From assembly GCF_003258355.1 (NCBI RefSeq), contig NZ_QKPO01000004.1:124001-188000 (forward strand): 64,000 bases of DNA, written 5' to 3'. The DNA is from Confluentibacter sediminis (GTDB lineage Bacteria; Bacteroidota; Bacteroidia; Flavobacteriales; Flavobacteriaceae). This document shows, piece after piece, positions 1 to 9,595 of the stretch. The stretch's first letter is position 1. Each line of letters begins with the position of its first letter. The notes beneath the pieces are model-generated. The model searched no databases. It saw only the letters and a list, made by a program, of their open reading frames with translations, and had not been told where the DNA came from. Made by a program: the position numbers and the translations under genes.

Positions 1-2111
1 TTGTTATTGTCTAATGCATATGGATCTAGAGTAGCGCCAAAATTAACACTCAATTTATTATCAAATAATTGGGTACCTCCAGACATTCTAACAGGACTCC
101 ATTGTAATGAATCACCAGCGAGATTATAAGAGGTTGAAAAATTTAAATTATTAAGTAGAATAATCTTTTTAGGTTCTGTAGCCGTTGTGTCTTTATCTCT
201 TACTTTGGCTTCAAAATTATTAGATAGCGAAAGCCCAATAGAACTTGAAAATGTTTTATTAGGTATTCCAAAAATAGATTTTTCAAAACGCGTATATTCT
301 TCATCACTTGTAGTAAGTCCATCGGCGCTTATTACTTCAAAAGTATCATAATATTTATCAAAAGCTGGATTGATATTGTAACTAACAGAAGGTCTTATAA
401 CATGTCTTATAGCCTTAATTGCAGGGTCTTTGCCATCTTTCTCAAAATTAAACATTCCGTAAATGGTAGTTCCTAAACTTGCACTAAAATTATAAGTTCT
501 AAAGGCATCAAACCCATTAATGGTATCTACAACGATAGTTCTATTTATTTGGTCAAAAGATTTTTTTATGGTTTTGAATGTCCAAACTTCATTGTAATTA
601 GTACTAGCACTTAAGCTAAAGTGCTTGAATACTTTAAAGTTTGTACTCAAAGGAATGTTGTGTTGAAATCCTGCTTCGGCATCTTTAAACATTTCTTTTT
701 TAAAGAAAAGAGAGTCGGTAGTTTTAATTCTATTTTCTCCTCGAACACTATATTGTAAACTTACATTTTGAATAATCCCTTTTTTAGTACCAATTTTTGG
801 TGCAAAAGGAAAAATCCTACCAACACTGCCTTGAAACGTAGGCAGGGTCATATTAATTTCTTTAGTATTGGTATTTTGTGAATGGGTTGCTGTTAAACTA
901 ATACTGGTTTGAGGTTCGCCTTGAAATGTTTTTGAGTACGATACAGACGATGATAAGGTATTGTTTAAGGTACTCCCAATATTTGCTTGATTAAGGGTTG
1001 TTCTATAATAAGTACTACTACCTAAGTTTACAGATGCCGAAAACCTAGAGTTCGGACTTGATTTTCCATCTTGGCTATGTGACCAACGTAAGTTGTAAAC
1101 GGTAGATTTTGAATAATCAGGAAAACCACGTTCGCTACTTATTAAGTTCTCATATCTAAAAGCAAAATTACCTCTAAATTTATAACGTAACGCATAGGTG
1201 CTCTCCATACGCAATCCATAACTACCATTGGTGTAATAATCTCCTAAAACAGCTAAATCCACATAATCGCTAATAGCAAAGTAATAACCACCATTTTGTA
1301 AAAAATACCCTCTCTCATTCTGTTCCCCGAACGAAGGGACAATGATACCCGATGTTTGTGTCTCTGTTTGAGGGAAAAAACCAAAAGGTAAGCCAATAGG
1401 AGTGGGTACATCATAGATAAAAAGATTGGCTAAACCCGTTACTATTTTTTTTCCAGGAACAACTTTAGCTTTTCTTAATAAAATATAATATTCAGGGTCT
1501 TCAAGATTTTCGGCTGTGGTATATTTTCCTCTATTTATAAAATATACCGAATCATTCTCTTTTTTTGTTATGGAAGCAATTACAGTACCTCCAGACTGTT
1601 CTGTTTTACTATTGTATATAAGGGCTTTTTCAGTCTTGGTATTAAAAACAATAGAATCGGGTTCAACAACATTGCCTCCTTGTGTAAAAACAGGTGCTTG
1701 AATATAAGTTTTTGTAGAATCAATAATACCTCTTGCATAAACTGTGTTTTTGCTGTAGTCAACAGTAATACTACCAGCTTTTATATTGATGTCACCATAG
1801 GTTATTTCCGCTTCATTGTATAAATAAAGCTGTTTCTTTTTTTGATTAAATGATGTATAATCAGTTGCTTTATAAGTAACAATATCTGTTAAAGTCTCTT
1901 TTTTGGGTTTAATAGAATCTTTAACAATGGTGTCTTGAACCTTTTCAGATATTTCAGGAATTAGCAAACTATCCACACTTACTACAATACTATCTTTTAC
2001 ACTTGGTTTAATAGGGGTGCCTTTTTTGGGAAAGTCTTGGGCGAAGCTAAACGTGTTGATAAACACTGTAAAACTTAGTGCAAAAAGTATTTTAAAGTTG
2101 TTTGTATGCAA
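1..2111 (-). CDS. lptD: LPS-assembly outer membrane protein LptD (OstA-like), 3' end outside window
   Basis: This is the large beta-barrel that inserts lipopolysaccharide into the outer leaflet of the outer membrane. The minus-strand frame stays open from the window edge to a hydrophobic leader reading KILFALSFTVFINTFSFAQ. The last visible residues include SPVRMSGGTQLF and FGATLDPYALDNN, typical of the C-terminal barrel of flavobacterial LptD. About 703 codons are visible; the end lies beyond base 1. No ATG precedes the signal peptide in frame, so I chose the TTG at 2109-2111, giving LHTNNFKILF. It is divergent from the amidase gene, an arrangement that fits a cell-envelope neighbourhood. I am confident of the family; the start codon is less sure. 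Confidence 0.85.
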   Translation of the reverse strand, partial: MHTNNFKILFALSFTVFINTFSFAQDFPKKGTPIKPSVKDSIVVSVDSLLIPEISEKVQDTIVKDSIKPKKETLTDIVTYKATDYTSFNQKKKQLYLYNEAEITYGDINIKAGSITVDYSKNTVYARGIIDSTKTYIQAPVFTQGGNVVEPDSIVFNTKTEKALIYNSKTEQSGGTVIASITKKENDSVYFINRGKYTTAENLEDPEYYILLRKAKVVPGKKIVTGLANLFIYDVPTPIGLPFGFFPQTETQTSGIIVPSFGEQNERGYFLQNGGYYFAISDYVDLAVLGDYYTNGSYGLRMESTYALRYKFRGNFAFRYENLISSERGFPDYSKSTVYNLRWSHSQDGKSSPNSRFSASVNLGSSTYYRTTLNQANIGSTLNNTLSSSVSYSKTFQGEPQTSISLTATHSQNTNTKEINMTLPTFQGSVGRIFPFAPKIGTKKGIIQNVSLQYSVRGENRIKTTDSLFFKKEMFKDAEAGFQHNIPLSTNFKVFKHFSLSASTNYNEVWTFKTIKKSFDQINRTIVVDTINGFDAFRTYNFSASLGTTIYGMFNFEKDGKDPAIKAIRHVIRPSVSYNINPAFDKYYDTFEVISADGLTTSDEEYTRFEKSIFGIPNKTFSSSIGLSLSNNFEAKVRDKDTTATEPKKIILLNNLNFSTSYNLAGDSLQWSPVRMSGGTQLFDNKLSVNFGATLDPYALDNN

Positions 2112-2159
2112 CGCTTTTAAATGTATTTTTGTAAAAGTATGGCTCGGTTTTTGAAAAGC

Positions 2160-2167
2160 CAAAATTA
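2160..2167 (-). promoter_or_regulatory. Possible -7 promoter element for lptD
   Basis: The minus strand reads TAATTTTG, a match to the Bacteroidota -7 consensus TAnnTTTG, about 50 bases upstream of the proposed TTG start. I see no well-spaced -33 TTG, so this is a weak assignment. Confidence 0.3.
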
Positions 2168-2272
2168 CATATATTTTTCTGTGATTAATTTATTATTCAA
2201 CAAAAATTTAAAATTAAACTTATACTCAAATTTATAGGGTAATAAGTTAGGTTTATAGTCGTTAAAATTGAT

Positions 2273-3409
2273 ATGAGAACGTACAGAATATTTCTTTTAG
2301 TATCCATTATTATAGTATTAACATTATCTTCATTTAAATCAAGTAATGACGGGAATAATACCTCTGCAAAGTTTATTGTAGTCTTAGATGCAGGTCATGG
2401 AGGTAAAGACCCTGGTAATTTGGGTAATGGTTATAAGGAAAAAGACATTGCTTTAAGCGTAACTTTAAAAGTTGGCGAACTGTTGGAGAAAGATCCAGAG
2501 ATAGATGTTGTATACACGCGTACTAAAGATGTGTTTATAGAACTTAAGGACAGACCGAAAATTGCGAATAAGGCAAAAGCAGATTTATTTGTCTCTATAC
2601 ATTGCAATTCTCATCGTACTCAAGCGTCTGGTACAGAAACATTCGTATTGGATATTGCTCATACCAATCAAAATTTTGAAGTGGCAAAAAAGGAAAATGA
2701 AGTTATTTTTCTTGAAGATGATTATGAAAAACATTATGCTGGATTTAATCCAAATTCCCCAGAATCTTTAATAGGCGTAACGCTGGCTCAAGAAGAATTT
2801 ACAGATCAAAGTATTTTATTAGCTAGTTTTATAGAGAAGGAAACTTCAACTGGTTTGAAACGTAAAAGTAGAGGTGTAAAACAAGCTCCTCTATGGGTAA
2901 TCCATCAAACAGCCATGCCTAGTGTATTAACAGAATTAGGATTTTTAACAAATAATGAAGAGGGTAAATACTTAAATTCCGAAAAAGGACAGAATGAAAT
3001 GGCTTCAGCTATTGTAAAAGCCATCTTAAAATATAAAAAATCTTTAGATTTAAATGTTGAAGGCGATGCTTTAATAAATGAGTATTTAAAAGATGCAGAC
3101 CTACCAGAAATAGCAACCCCTATAAGTACTGCTCCCATAAATACTGAGATAGAATTTAAAGTTCAAATAGCCGCTAGTTCAAAAAATTTAATTACCAAGC
3201 CTTATAACTTTAAAGGATTAGAACCTGTATCTAAAGTCAAAGAGGACGGGTTGTACAAATACTTTTACGGATTAACTTCAGATTATAATGTTATAAAAAG
3301 ACTTGAAGATGAGGCAAAGAGGAAAGGTTATAAATCTTGTTTTATAGTAGCATTTAAACAGGGTCAAAAAATTCCATTGTCAGATGCGTTAAAAACAACT
3401 GCTAATTAA
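2273..3409 (+). CDS. N-acetylmuramoyl-L-alanine amidase (Amidase_3)
   Basis: This zinc amidase cleaves the bond between MurNAc and L-alanine in peptidoglycan. An N-terminal hydrophobic segment (about residues 5-20) suggests export to the periplasm. The Amidase_3 fold starts at about residue 34 with VVLDAGHGGKDPG, where the His is a zinc ligand. It continues with the EKD segment, then VSIHCNSH with a second zinc His, and ends near SVLTELGFLTN, which carries the catalytic Glu. The roughly 90 C-terminal residues (EIEFKVQIAASSKNL to the end) look like a SPOR-like peptidoglycan-binding region. It runs divergently from lptD and is followed by the MCE protein, an arrangement common in Flavobacteriaceae. 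Confidence 0.9.
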   Translation: MRTYRIFLLVSIIIVLTLSSFKSSNDGNNTSAKFIVVLDAGHGGKDPGNLGNGYKEKDIALSVTLKVGELLEKDPEIDVVYTRTKDVFIELKDRPKIANKAKADLFVSIHCNSHRTQASGTETFVLDIAHTNQNFEVAKKENEVIFLEDDYEKHYAGFNPNSPESLIGVTLAQEEFTDQSILLASFIEKETSTGLKRKSRGVKQAPLWVIHQTAMPSVLTELGFLTNNEEGKYLNSEKGQNEMASAIVKAILKYKKSLDLNVEGDALINEYLKDADLPEIATPISTAPINTEIEFKVQIAASSKNLITKPYNFKGLEPVSKVKEDGLYKYFYGLTSDYNVIKRLEDEAKRKGYKSCFIVAFKQGQKIPLSDALKTTAN

Positions 3410-3552
3410 AGGTGTTCTTTTTAAATTTATTTTAAATTTGTGCATCTAAATAAGATTTATTCTGAAATTAGCATATCTAGAAATTATGATGTTTGCAAAA
3501 ATACTTTTATGCGAATTACATCTTTCTGATTAAAAACAATATAAAACTATAC

Positions 3553-4497
3553 ATGAAAATATCAAAAGAAGTAAAAACCGCTATATTAGTTATTTTAGGA
3601 ATTGCCCTATTTATTTTTGGATTCAATTATTTAAAAGGCAAAAATTTATTTGAGTCAACAGATGTTTACTATACTAAGTTTGATTACAATGCTTTAACTA
3701 AAGCTTCAACAGTTACTGTAAATGGTAATAATGTAGGTAAAATTCAAGATATAAAATACGACTATAATAGCGGAAAAACTATTGTGTCGTTTACTGTCAA
3801 CGACAAACTTAAGTTTTCAAAGAGCAGTAAAGTACGTATGTATGAAACAGGCTTGATGGGAGGCAATGGGTTGGCTATTATAAATAGCTATGAAGGTGAA
3901 ATGGCAAAATACGGAGATACATTACCCTCTGAGGTAGAACCTGGACTTGTTACTAGTTTAACTAAAAACTTTTCAGGAATCAGTGATAATTTAGATATTA
4001 CATTAAAATCTACCGATTCGCTTATCAATAATTTGAACAGGATTGTTATAGATGATTCTGAAGAAGGTTTGAAAAGAACCATTGCTGAATTAAACTCTAC
4101 GTTAAAAAGTTTTAAACAATTGTCTTTTTCAGCAAATGGCTTAATTTCAAAAAATGATGAAAATATAGCCATCATCTTAGAGAATTTTAAAACCACGAGT
4201 CAAAATTTATCTCTTTTATCAACAGAATTAAAAGAAGCAAATTTAGATGATACCTTAAAAAATCTGAGCAAAACCGTTGCTAGTTTAAATACAGTATTAT
4301 CCACCATTGAAAAAGGAGAAGGCTCTATGGGGAAATTATTAAAAGACGAAGGGTTGTATAATAATTTAGAAGGCGCTTCTTTACAGTTAGAACAGTTACT
4401 TCAAGATATGAAATTGAATCCGAAACGCTATGTGCATTTCTCTTTATTTGGGAAAAAAGCGAAGCAATACGATGCGGAAGGAAACGAAGTAAAATAA
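3553..4497 (+). CDS. MlaD/MCE family lipid-transport protein
   Basis: MCE proteins bind lipids and work with ABC permeases to move them between the inner and outer membranes. After a short cytoplasmic stretch there is one membrane segment (AILVILGIALFIFGFNYL). The MCE domain covers about residues 35-115 (VYYTKFDYNALTKASTVTVNG through MYETGLMGGNGLAII). A long helical region rich in Leu, Asn and Ser follows, which in this family may form a coiled-coil tube. I prefer ATG 3553 to an upstream in-frame ATG at 3493, because 3553 starts just before the membrane segment as in the family. No ATPase or permease partner is in the window. Confidence 0.85.
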   Translation: MKISKEVKTAILVILGIALFIFGFNYLKGKNLFESTDVYYTKFDYNALTKASTVTVNGNNVGKIQDIKYDYNSGKTIVSFTVNDKLKFSKSSKVRMYETGLMGGNGLAIINSYEGEMAKYGDTLPSEVEPGLVTSLTKNFSGISDNLDITLKSTDSLINNLNRIVIDDSEEGLKRTIAELNSTLKSFKQLSFSANGLISKNDENIAIILENFKTTSQNLSLLSTELKEANLDDTLKNLSKTVASLNTVLSTIEKGEGSMGKLLKDEGLYNNLEGASLQLEQLLQDMKLNPKRYVHFSLFGKKAKQYDAEGNEVK

Positions 4498-4515
4498 AAA
4501 GATGAAATCTTTCAT

Positions 4516-5823
4516 ATGAGTTACTTGCCCAACATACTATTTGCCATGGCGCTAATTATTGGTGTAGGTTATTTTGTTAAAAATGTAAAAAAACTTATTC
4601 GCAATATTAAATTAGGTCATGATGTAGATGTTAGTGATAATAAATCACAACGTTGGAAAAACATGGCAATGATTGCATTAGGACAAACAAAAATGATCCG
4701 CAGACCTATTGCAGGAATTTTACACGTTATTGTTTATGTTGGTTTTATTGTCATTAATATTGAGGTTTTAGAAATCATCATTGATGGTCTATTTGGCACA
4801 CATCGTTTATTTTCTGCCATAGGAAAACCTTATGATGTTTTAATTGGCATTTTTGAAATTTTAGCCGTTTTGGTATTTATATCGGTTATTCTTTTTTGGA
4901 TGAGAAGGAATATGATTAAACTGAAACGTTTCTGGAAACCGGAAATGACCAGTTGGCCAAAAAATGACGGAAATTTTATTTTATATTTTGAAATGGTTTT
5001 AATGACCCTGTTTTTGGTTATGAACGCAACCGATGTTCATTTTCAAAACATGAATTCAGGGAATGTAGTCAGTCAGTTTATAGCACCCTTTTTTAGTTCT
5101 TTATCAGAAACCACAGTTCATGTTATTGAAAGAGCCGCTTGGTGGATGCATATTCTAGGTATTTTAGTTTTCTTAAATTACCTATACTTTTCAAAACATC
5201 TTCATATATTATTAGCGTTTCCAAACACCTATTATGGTAGTTTGAAACCAAAAGGACAATTCGATAATTTAGAAGCCGTTACTAAAGAAGTAAAATTAAT
5301 GATGGATCCAAACATTGATCCATTTGCGGCACCAGTAGAAGGAACAAGCACAGACACGCCGGCTAAATTTGGTGCCAGTGATGTGCAAGATTTAAATTGG
5401 GTACAATTATTAAACGCTTACACATGTACCGAATGTGGGCGTTGTACAAGTGAATGTCCAGCAAATCAAACAGGGAAAAAACTATCACCACGAAAAATCA
5501 TGATGGATACCCGTGACCGTTTAGAGGAAGTTGGTAAAAATATTGATTTGAATAAGGGAACATTTAAAGAGGACGGTAAGCAATTGCTGGACGATTATAT
5601 TACTAGAGAGGAACTATGGGCATGTACATCGTGTAATGCCTGTGTAGAAGCTTGTCCAGTAAGCATAAATCCGCTGTCCATTATAATAGACATGCGTCGT
5701 TATTTAGTTATGGAACAATCGGCTGCTCCAACCGAATTAAATAGCATGATAACTAATATTGAAAATAATGGCGCACCATGGCCCTATAATCAAATGGACC
5801 GATTGAATTGGAAAAACGAATAA
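4516..5823 (+). CDS. Membrane 4Fe-4S dicluster protein (HdrC/GlpC-like)
   Basis: The N-terminal half (about residues 1-235) has five or so hydrophobic segments, so the protein is anchored in the inner membrane. The C-terminal half has two ferredoxin-type cluster motifs, CTECGRCTSECP (from Cys304) and CTSCNACVEACP about 70 residues later. That arrangement is typical of HdrC-like electron-transfer proteins. The gene directly downstream, 11 bases away, encodes a protein with the cysteine-rich CCG domain. Together they look like a split two-subunit module that passes electrons to or from quinones. The electron donor is not visible here. The assignment to the superfamily is secure; the physiological role is not known. 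Confidence 0.85.
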   Translation: MSYLPNILFAMALIIGVGYFVKNVKKLIRNIKLGHDVDVSDNKSQRWKNMAMIALGQTKMIRRPIAGILHVIVYVGFIVINIEVLEIIIDGLFGTHRLFSAIGKPYDVLIGIFEILAVLVFISVILFWMRRNMIKLKRFWKPEMTSWPKNDGNFILYFEMVLMTLFLVMNATDVHFQNMNSGNVVSQFIAPFFSSLSETTVHVIERAAWWMHILGILVFLNYLYFSKHLHILLAFPNTYYGSLKPKGQFDNLEAVTKEVKLMMDPNIDPFAAPVEGTSTDTPAKFGASDVQDLNWVQLLNAYTCTECGRCTSECPANQTGKKLSPRKIMMDTRDRLEEVGKNIDLNKGTFKEDGKQLLDDYITREELWACTSCNACVEACPVSINPLSIIIDMRRYLVMEQSAAPTELNSMITNIENNGAPWPYNQMDRLNWKNE

Positions 5824-5834
5824 TTCATTAACTA

Positions 5835-6626
5835 ATGAGCGAATTACTAAATGTACCAACAATGGCAGACTTTATGGCACAAGGTAAACAACCTGAAGTG
5901 CTATTTTGGGTTGGATGTGCTGGAAGTTTTGACGACAGAGCTAAAAAAATAACAAAAGCCTTTGTTAAATTATTAAACAAAGCCAATGTTGAATTTGCAG
6001 TATTAGGAACCGAAGAAAGTTGTACAGGTGATCCTGCCAAACGAGCTGGAAATGAATTTTTATTTCAAATGCAAGCGGTCACTAATATTGAGGTACTTAA
6101 TGCTTATGACATAAAAAAAATAGTAACGGCTTGTCCGCATTGCTTTAATACCATAAAAAATGAGTATCCAGGATTGGGTGGGAATTATGAGGTAATGCAT
6201 CACACCCAATTTTTAAAAACCTTGTTGGATGAAGGACGTTTAACTATTGAAGGCGGACAATTCAAAGGAAAGCGCATCACGTTTCATGACCCATGTTATT
6301 TAGGGCGTGCCAATAATGTATATGAAGCTCCCAGAGATTTAATTAAAAAGCTTGAAGCTGAATTGATTGAAATGAAAAACTGCAAACGCACAGGTTTATG
6401 TTGTGGGGCAGGAGGTGCGCAAATGTTTAAAGATGCTGAAAAAGGAAATAAAGAGGTTAATATTGAACGTACCGAACAAGCTTTAGAAATAAAACCAGAA
6501 ATAATTGCTGCTGGATGTCCGTTTTGTAATACTATGATGACCGATGGTGTTAAAGCTAAAGATAAAGAAAAGGACCTTCCTGTCATGGATATTGCAGAAC
6601 TCATAGCTAATGCCCAAGACTTATAG
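5835..6626 (+). CDS. Cysteine-rich CCG-domain (Fe-S)-binding protein (HdrB/LutA-like)
   Basis: This soluble protein of 263 residues carries the two cysteine-rich segments of the CCG family: CPHCFNTIKNEYPG with FHDPCYLGR, then GLCCGAGGAQM with AGCPFCNTMM. In heterodisulfide reductase HdrB and in lactate-oxidation protein LutA such segments bind unusual Fe-S clusters. An upstream VGCAGSFDDR motif is also typical of the family. It lies 11 bases behind the membrane 4Fe-4S protein and probably forms a complex with it at the inner membrane. The substrate cannot be told from sequence. Confidence 0.85.
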   Translation: MSELLNVPTMADFMAQGKQPEVLFWVGCAGSFDDRAKKITKAFVKLLNKANVEFAVLGTEESCTGDPAKRAGNEFLFQMQAVTNIEVLNAYDIKKIVTACPHCFNTIKNEYPGLGGNYEVMHHTQFLKTLLDEGRLTIEGGQFKGKRITFHDPCYLGRANNVYEAPRDLIKKLEAELIEMKNCKRTGLCCGAGGAQMFKDAEKGNKEVNIERTEQALEIKPEIIAAGCPFCNTMMTDGVKAKDKEKDLPVMDIAELIANAQDL

Positions 6627-6627
6627 T

Positions 6628-7227
6628 ATGAAAAAAATAATTCTATTTTTATTTTTTGTAGTTAATGCTACTGTTTTTTCTCAAGATATTAAAGAAAAAA
6701 TAGCAAAAGAAACTTGTGAGTGTGTTTCAAAATTAGACACAGATTCAATGAATAGTTCTGATTTAGAACTGAAATTCGGATTATGTATGCTTGACGCTTA
6801 TAATATGCATATCGACGAGTTTCCAGAAAGTGAAAGACTTGATTTTGGGGATAATGTTCAAATGGAGAAATTTGGAGAAGAGATTGCTTTAAAAATGCTC
6901 ACCTCTTGTCCGGATTTAATTTTGAAATTAGGAGGAAGCTATAATGTTAGTGAGAATGAGAATACAGATAAAAATGACTCTGTTATTAAAGGTGTTTTTA
7001 ATGGTTCTAAAACAGGTACTTTTTATAATATTATAGTTAAAGAGTCTACTGGGAAAACCACAGAATTAATAATTCTTGATTATTTTGAAAATGTCTATTT
7101 AATTACAGATAAATTAATTAAAAATAATCAAGAAATAGAAGTTTATTATTATGAAACAGAACTATTTGATGTCAAGTTAAATAAATTTGTTTCCACTAAA
7201 ATTGTAACAGATATTATAAAAAAATAA
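6628..7227 (+). CDS. Secreted protein of unknown function
   Basis: I do not recognise the family. The protein has 199 residues and begins with a signal peptide (MKKIILFLFFVVNATVFSQ). It has cysteines at ETCECVSKLD, FGLCML and TSCPDL, which could form disulfides in the periplasm, and a more beta-rich C-terminal half. I chose ATG 6628 because it starts right at the signal peptide; an in-frame ATG at 6610 overlaps the previous gene. Its stop codon overlaps the next start (TAATG), so it is probably translationally coupled to the following gene. Confidence 0.7.
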   Translation: MKKIILFLFFVVNATVFSQDIKEKIAKETCECVSKLDTDSMNSSDLELKFGLCMLDAYNMHIDEFPESERLDFGDNVQMEKFGEEIALKMLTSCPDLILKLGGSYNVSENENTDKNDSVIKGVFNGSKTGTFYNIIVKESTGKTTELIILDYFENVYLITDKLIKNNQEIEVYYYETELFDVKLNKFVSTKIVTDIIKK

Positions 7228-7712
7228 TGTACGTACCTTTTGATGAATTACCTGAAGAATCAAGAGTTTGGATTTACCAAGCGAACCGTTCTTTTACAGA
7301 ACAAGAACTTGATGAAATTCAATCTAAATTAAATGTTTTTCTAGAAAACTGGACAGCGCATGGTAGCGATTTGCAAGCAGGATTTACTATTAAATATAAG
7401 CGATTCATTGTTGTAGGCTTAAATCAAAATTTAAACAAAGCTACGGGCTGTTCCATTGATGCTTGTGTTCACTTTATTCAGCAATTAGAAAAAGAATATC
7501 GAGTAGATTTAATGGATAAAATGAATGTCTCTTATAAGCAAGGCGATTTTATAGCTTACAAAACGCTTACCGATTTCAAAAAAATGGCTAAAGAGAAAGC
7601 TGTTTCAAAAAACACTATAGTATTTAATAATCTCGTTACGAACATTGCTGAGTTTAATGAAAACTGGGAAGTTCCCGCTAGCGATAGTTGGCATAGTAGA
7701 TTTATTAAATAG
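7227..7712 (+). CDS. Conserved Bacteroidota protein of unknown function, often labelled ABC transporter ATPase
   Basis: A cytoplasmic protein of 161 residues starting MYVPFDELPEESRVWIYQ. Homologues with this N-terminus are widespread in Flavobacteriia and, as far as I recall, often carry the label ABC transporter ATPase. I see no Walker A (GxxxxGK), ABC signature or Walker B motif, so that label is not supported by this sequence. Conserved-looking stretches are WTAHGSDLQ, the Cys-rich TGCSIDACVHF and the C-terminal SDSWHSRF. The start overlaps the stop of the preceding gene by one base. Function unknown. Confidence 0.75.
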   Translation: MYVPFDELPEESRVWIYQANRSFTEQELDEIQSKLNVFLENWTAHGSDLQAGFTIKYKRFIVVGLNQNLNKATGCSIDACVHFIQQLEKEYRVDLMDKMNVSYKQGDFIAYKTLTDFKKMAKEKAVSKNTIVFNNLVTNIAEFNENWEVPASDSWHSRFIK

Positions 7713-7800
7713 GGTATTGAGGTCTTTTTTTAAACCTAAAATTTTCATATATCAAATAGAATAATGAATTTTACAGCTTACAAAGCGTAAACATAAAATT

Positions 7801-9024
7801 ATGGCGAATGAAATTATTTTATTAAATATTTCAGGACAAGACAAACCAGGTTTAACGTCTGCATTAACGGGTGTTTTGGCAGCATACAGCGCTAAAATAT
7901 TAGATATTGGGCAAGCAAACATTCACGATACATTATCATTAGGTATATTATTTGAAATTCAAGCAGGAGCTGATTCTGCTGCGGTTTTAAAAGATTTACT
8001 TTTTAAGTCTTATGAGCTTGGTATCACTGCAAAGTTTACGCCCATTTCCCTAGAGGACTATGAGAATTGGGTAAGTTTACAAGGCAAAAACCGATACATT
8101 GTTACCATTTTAGGTGAAAAACTGGCGGCCAAACAAATATCTGAAGTTACCAAAGTCATTTCAGAAAAGAATTTAAACATAGATTCCATCATAAGACTTA
8201 CTGGGCGTACTTCACTTGTTAAAAAAGAAGACTATCCTAGAGCCTGTATCCAATTATCTATTAGGGGAGAAATAGCTAAAAAAGAAGAGTTTACATCGAA
8301 ATTCATGCAAATCTCTAGGGAGTTAGATGTCGATATCGCATTTCAAGAAGATAATATCTACAGACGAAACAGACGTTTAGTGTGTTTTGATATGGATTCA
8401 ACCCTAATACAAGCTGAAGTTATTGATAAATTGGCAGAACTAGCGGGGGTTGGAGATGAAGTTAAAGCCATTACTGAATCTGCTATGCAAGGTGAGATTG
8501 ATTTCACGGAAAGCTTTATAAGAAGGATGAAGCTTTTAAAAGGTTTGAGTGAAGAAGTCTTACATGATGTGGCCATTAATTTGCCATTGACAAAAGGAGC
8601 CAGAAGACTTATTGATACTTTAAAAAGCTACGGATTTAAAACCGCCATTTTATCGGGTGGATTCACCTATTTTGGTCACTATTTGCAAAAGGAATTGGGT
8701 ATAGATTATGTATATGCCAACCAATTAGAAATTAAAGATGGCGTATTAACAGGTGGTTATATTGGTGACATTGTAGATGGAAATAAAAAAGCAGAGTATC
8801 TTAAAGATATTGCATTAAAGGAAGGTCTAAATATTAGTCAAACTATTGCAGTGGGAGATGGAGCAAATGATTTGCCAATGCTTAATCTGGCTGGATTAGG
8901 GATTGCTTTTCATGCCAAACCAACGGTAAAAGATAATGCACAAAGTTCTATTTCCAGTATTGGGTTAGATGGCGTGTTGTATTTACTAGGGTATCACGAC
9001 AGACATATCGATTTAATCGAATAG
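7801..9024 (+). CDS. serB: Phosphoserine phosphatase SerB with ACT domains
   Basis: SerB performs the last step of serine synthesis, removing phosphate from O-phospho-L-serine. The first 170 or so residues form two ACT-like regulatory domains (ISGQDKPGLTSALTG opens the first). The HAD phosphatase core follows: FDMDSTLIQ with nucleophile Asp197, ILSGGFTYF as motif II, and VGDGANDLPML as motif IV with metal-binding Asp residues. The length of 407 fits ACT-SerB proteins. It sits alone with 88 bases upstream and 129 downstream, so it is probably transcribed on its own. Confidence 0.95.
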   Translation: MANEIILLNISGQDKPGLTSALTGVLAAYSAKILDIGQANIHDTLSLGILFEIQAGADSAAVLKDLLFKSYELGITAKFTPISLEDYENWVSLQGKNRYIVTILGEKLAAKQISEVTKVISEKNLNIDSIIRLTGRTSLVKKEDYPRACIQLSIRGEIAKKEEFTSKFMQISRELDVDIAFQEDNIYRRNRRLVCFDMDSTLIQAEVIDKLAELAGVGDEVKAITESAMQGEIDFTESFIRRMKLLKGLSEEVLHDVAINLPLTKGARRLIDTLKSYGFKTAILSGGFTYFGHYLQKELGIDYVYANQLEIKDGVLTGGYIGDIVDGNKKAEYLKDIALKEGLNISQTIAVGDGANDLPMLNLAGLGIAFHAKPTVKDNAQSSISSIGLDGVLYLLGYHDRHIDLIE

Positions 9025-9153
9025 ATAAGTAATATTTACTATTTATTAACGTTATCATTTTATTTTATAAATAACTCTATCAGGTTCTGTAACAAATGTA
9101 GCTTAAGATTATTTTCTCAAATAGTACATTTAAATATAAATTATAAAATAGAA

Positions 9154-9594
9154 ATGAATAAATTGCTTTTTACTTTTGTAGTTGTCTTTTTTTTAAGTTT
9201 AACTGCTTTCTCTCAACAATGGCAAACTAATTTTGAAGAAGCCAAAAAACAAGCTTCAAAAAACAATGAAAATATTGTTTTGGTATTTCAAGGCTCAGAT
9301 TGGTGTGCACCTTGTATAAAACTGGACAAAGAAATTTGGAGTACAGAAACGTTTAAAAAACTTTCACAGAACCATTTTGTAATGCTTAAAGCAGATTTTC
9401 CTCGAAAAAAAGCCAATAAATTATCGGAGGAGCAAACACTTCAAAACTCAAAATTAGCAGAAATTTATAATCATCAAGGCATGTTTCCCTTAGTCGTTGT
9501 TTTAAATAAAGATGGTAAGGTTTTGGGCAAGACAGGATATGAAAAATCCAATCCATCAGATTATTTTAAAAAACTAACGTCATTCGAAAATTAA
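9154..9594 (+). CDS. Periplasmic thioredoxin-fold protein
   Basis: The protein has a signal peptide (MNKLLFTFVVVFFLSLTAFSQ) and a thioredoxin fold with the redox motif WCAPC near residue 53, followed by the cis-proline region GMFPLVVVL. At 146 residues it resembles the thioredoxin_7 group of exported thioredoxins. It is the first gene of a tight four-gene cassette with ApbE, DUF4266 and DUF3570, only one base before the next start. Its likely job is to keep cysteines of the partners reduced, possibly those in the GCGCN tail of the DUF4266 protein (inference). Confidence 0.85.
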   Translation: MNKLLFTFVVVFFLSLTAFSQQWQTNFEEAKKQASKNNENIVLVFQGSDWCAPCIKLDKEIWSTETFKKLSQNHFVMLKADFPRKKANKLSEEQTLQNSKLAEIYNHQGMFPLVVVLNKDGKVLGKTGYEKSNPSDYFKKLTSFEN

Positions 9595-9595
9595 G

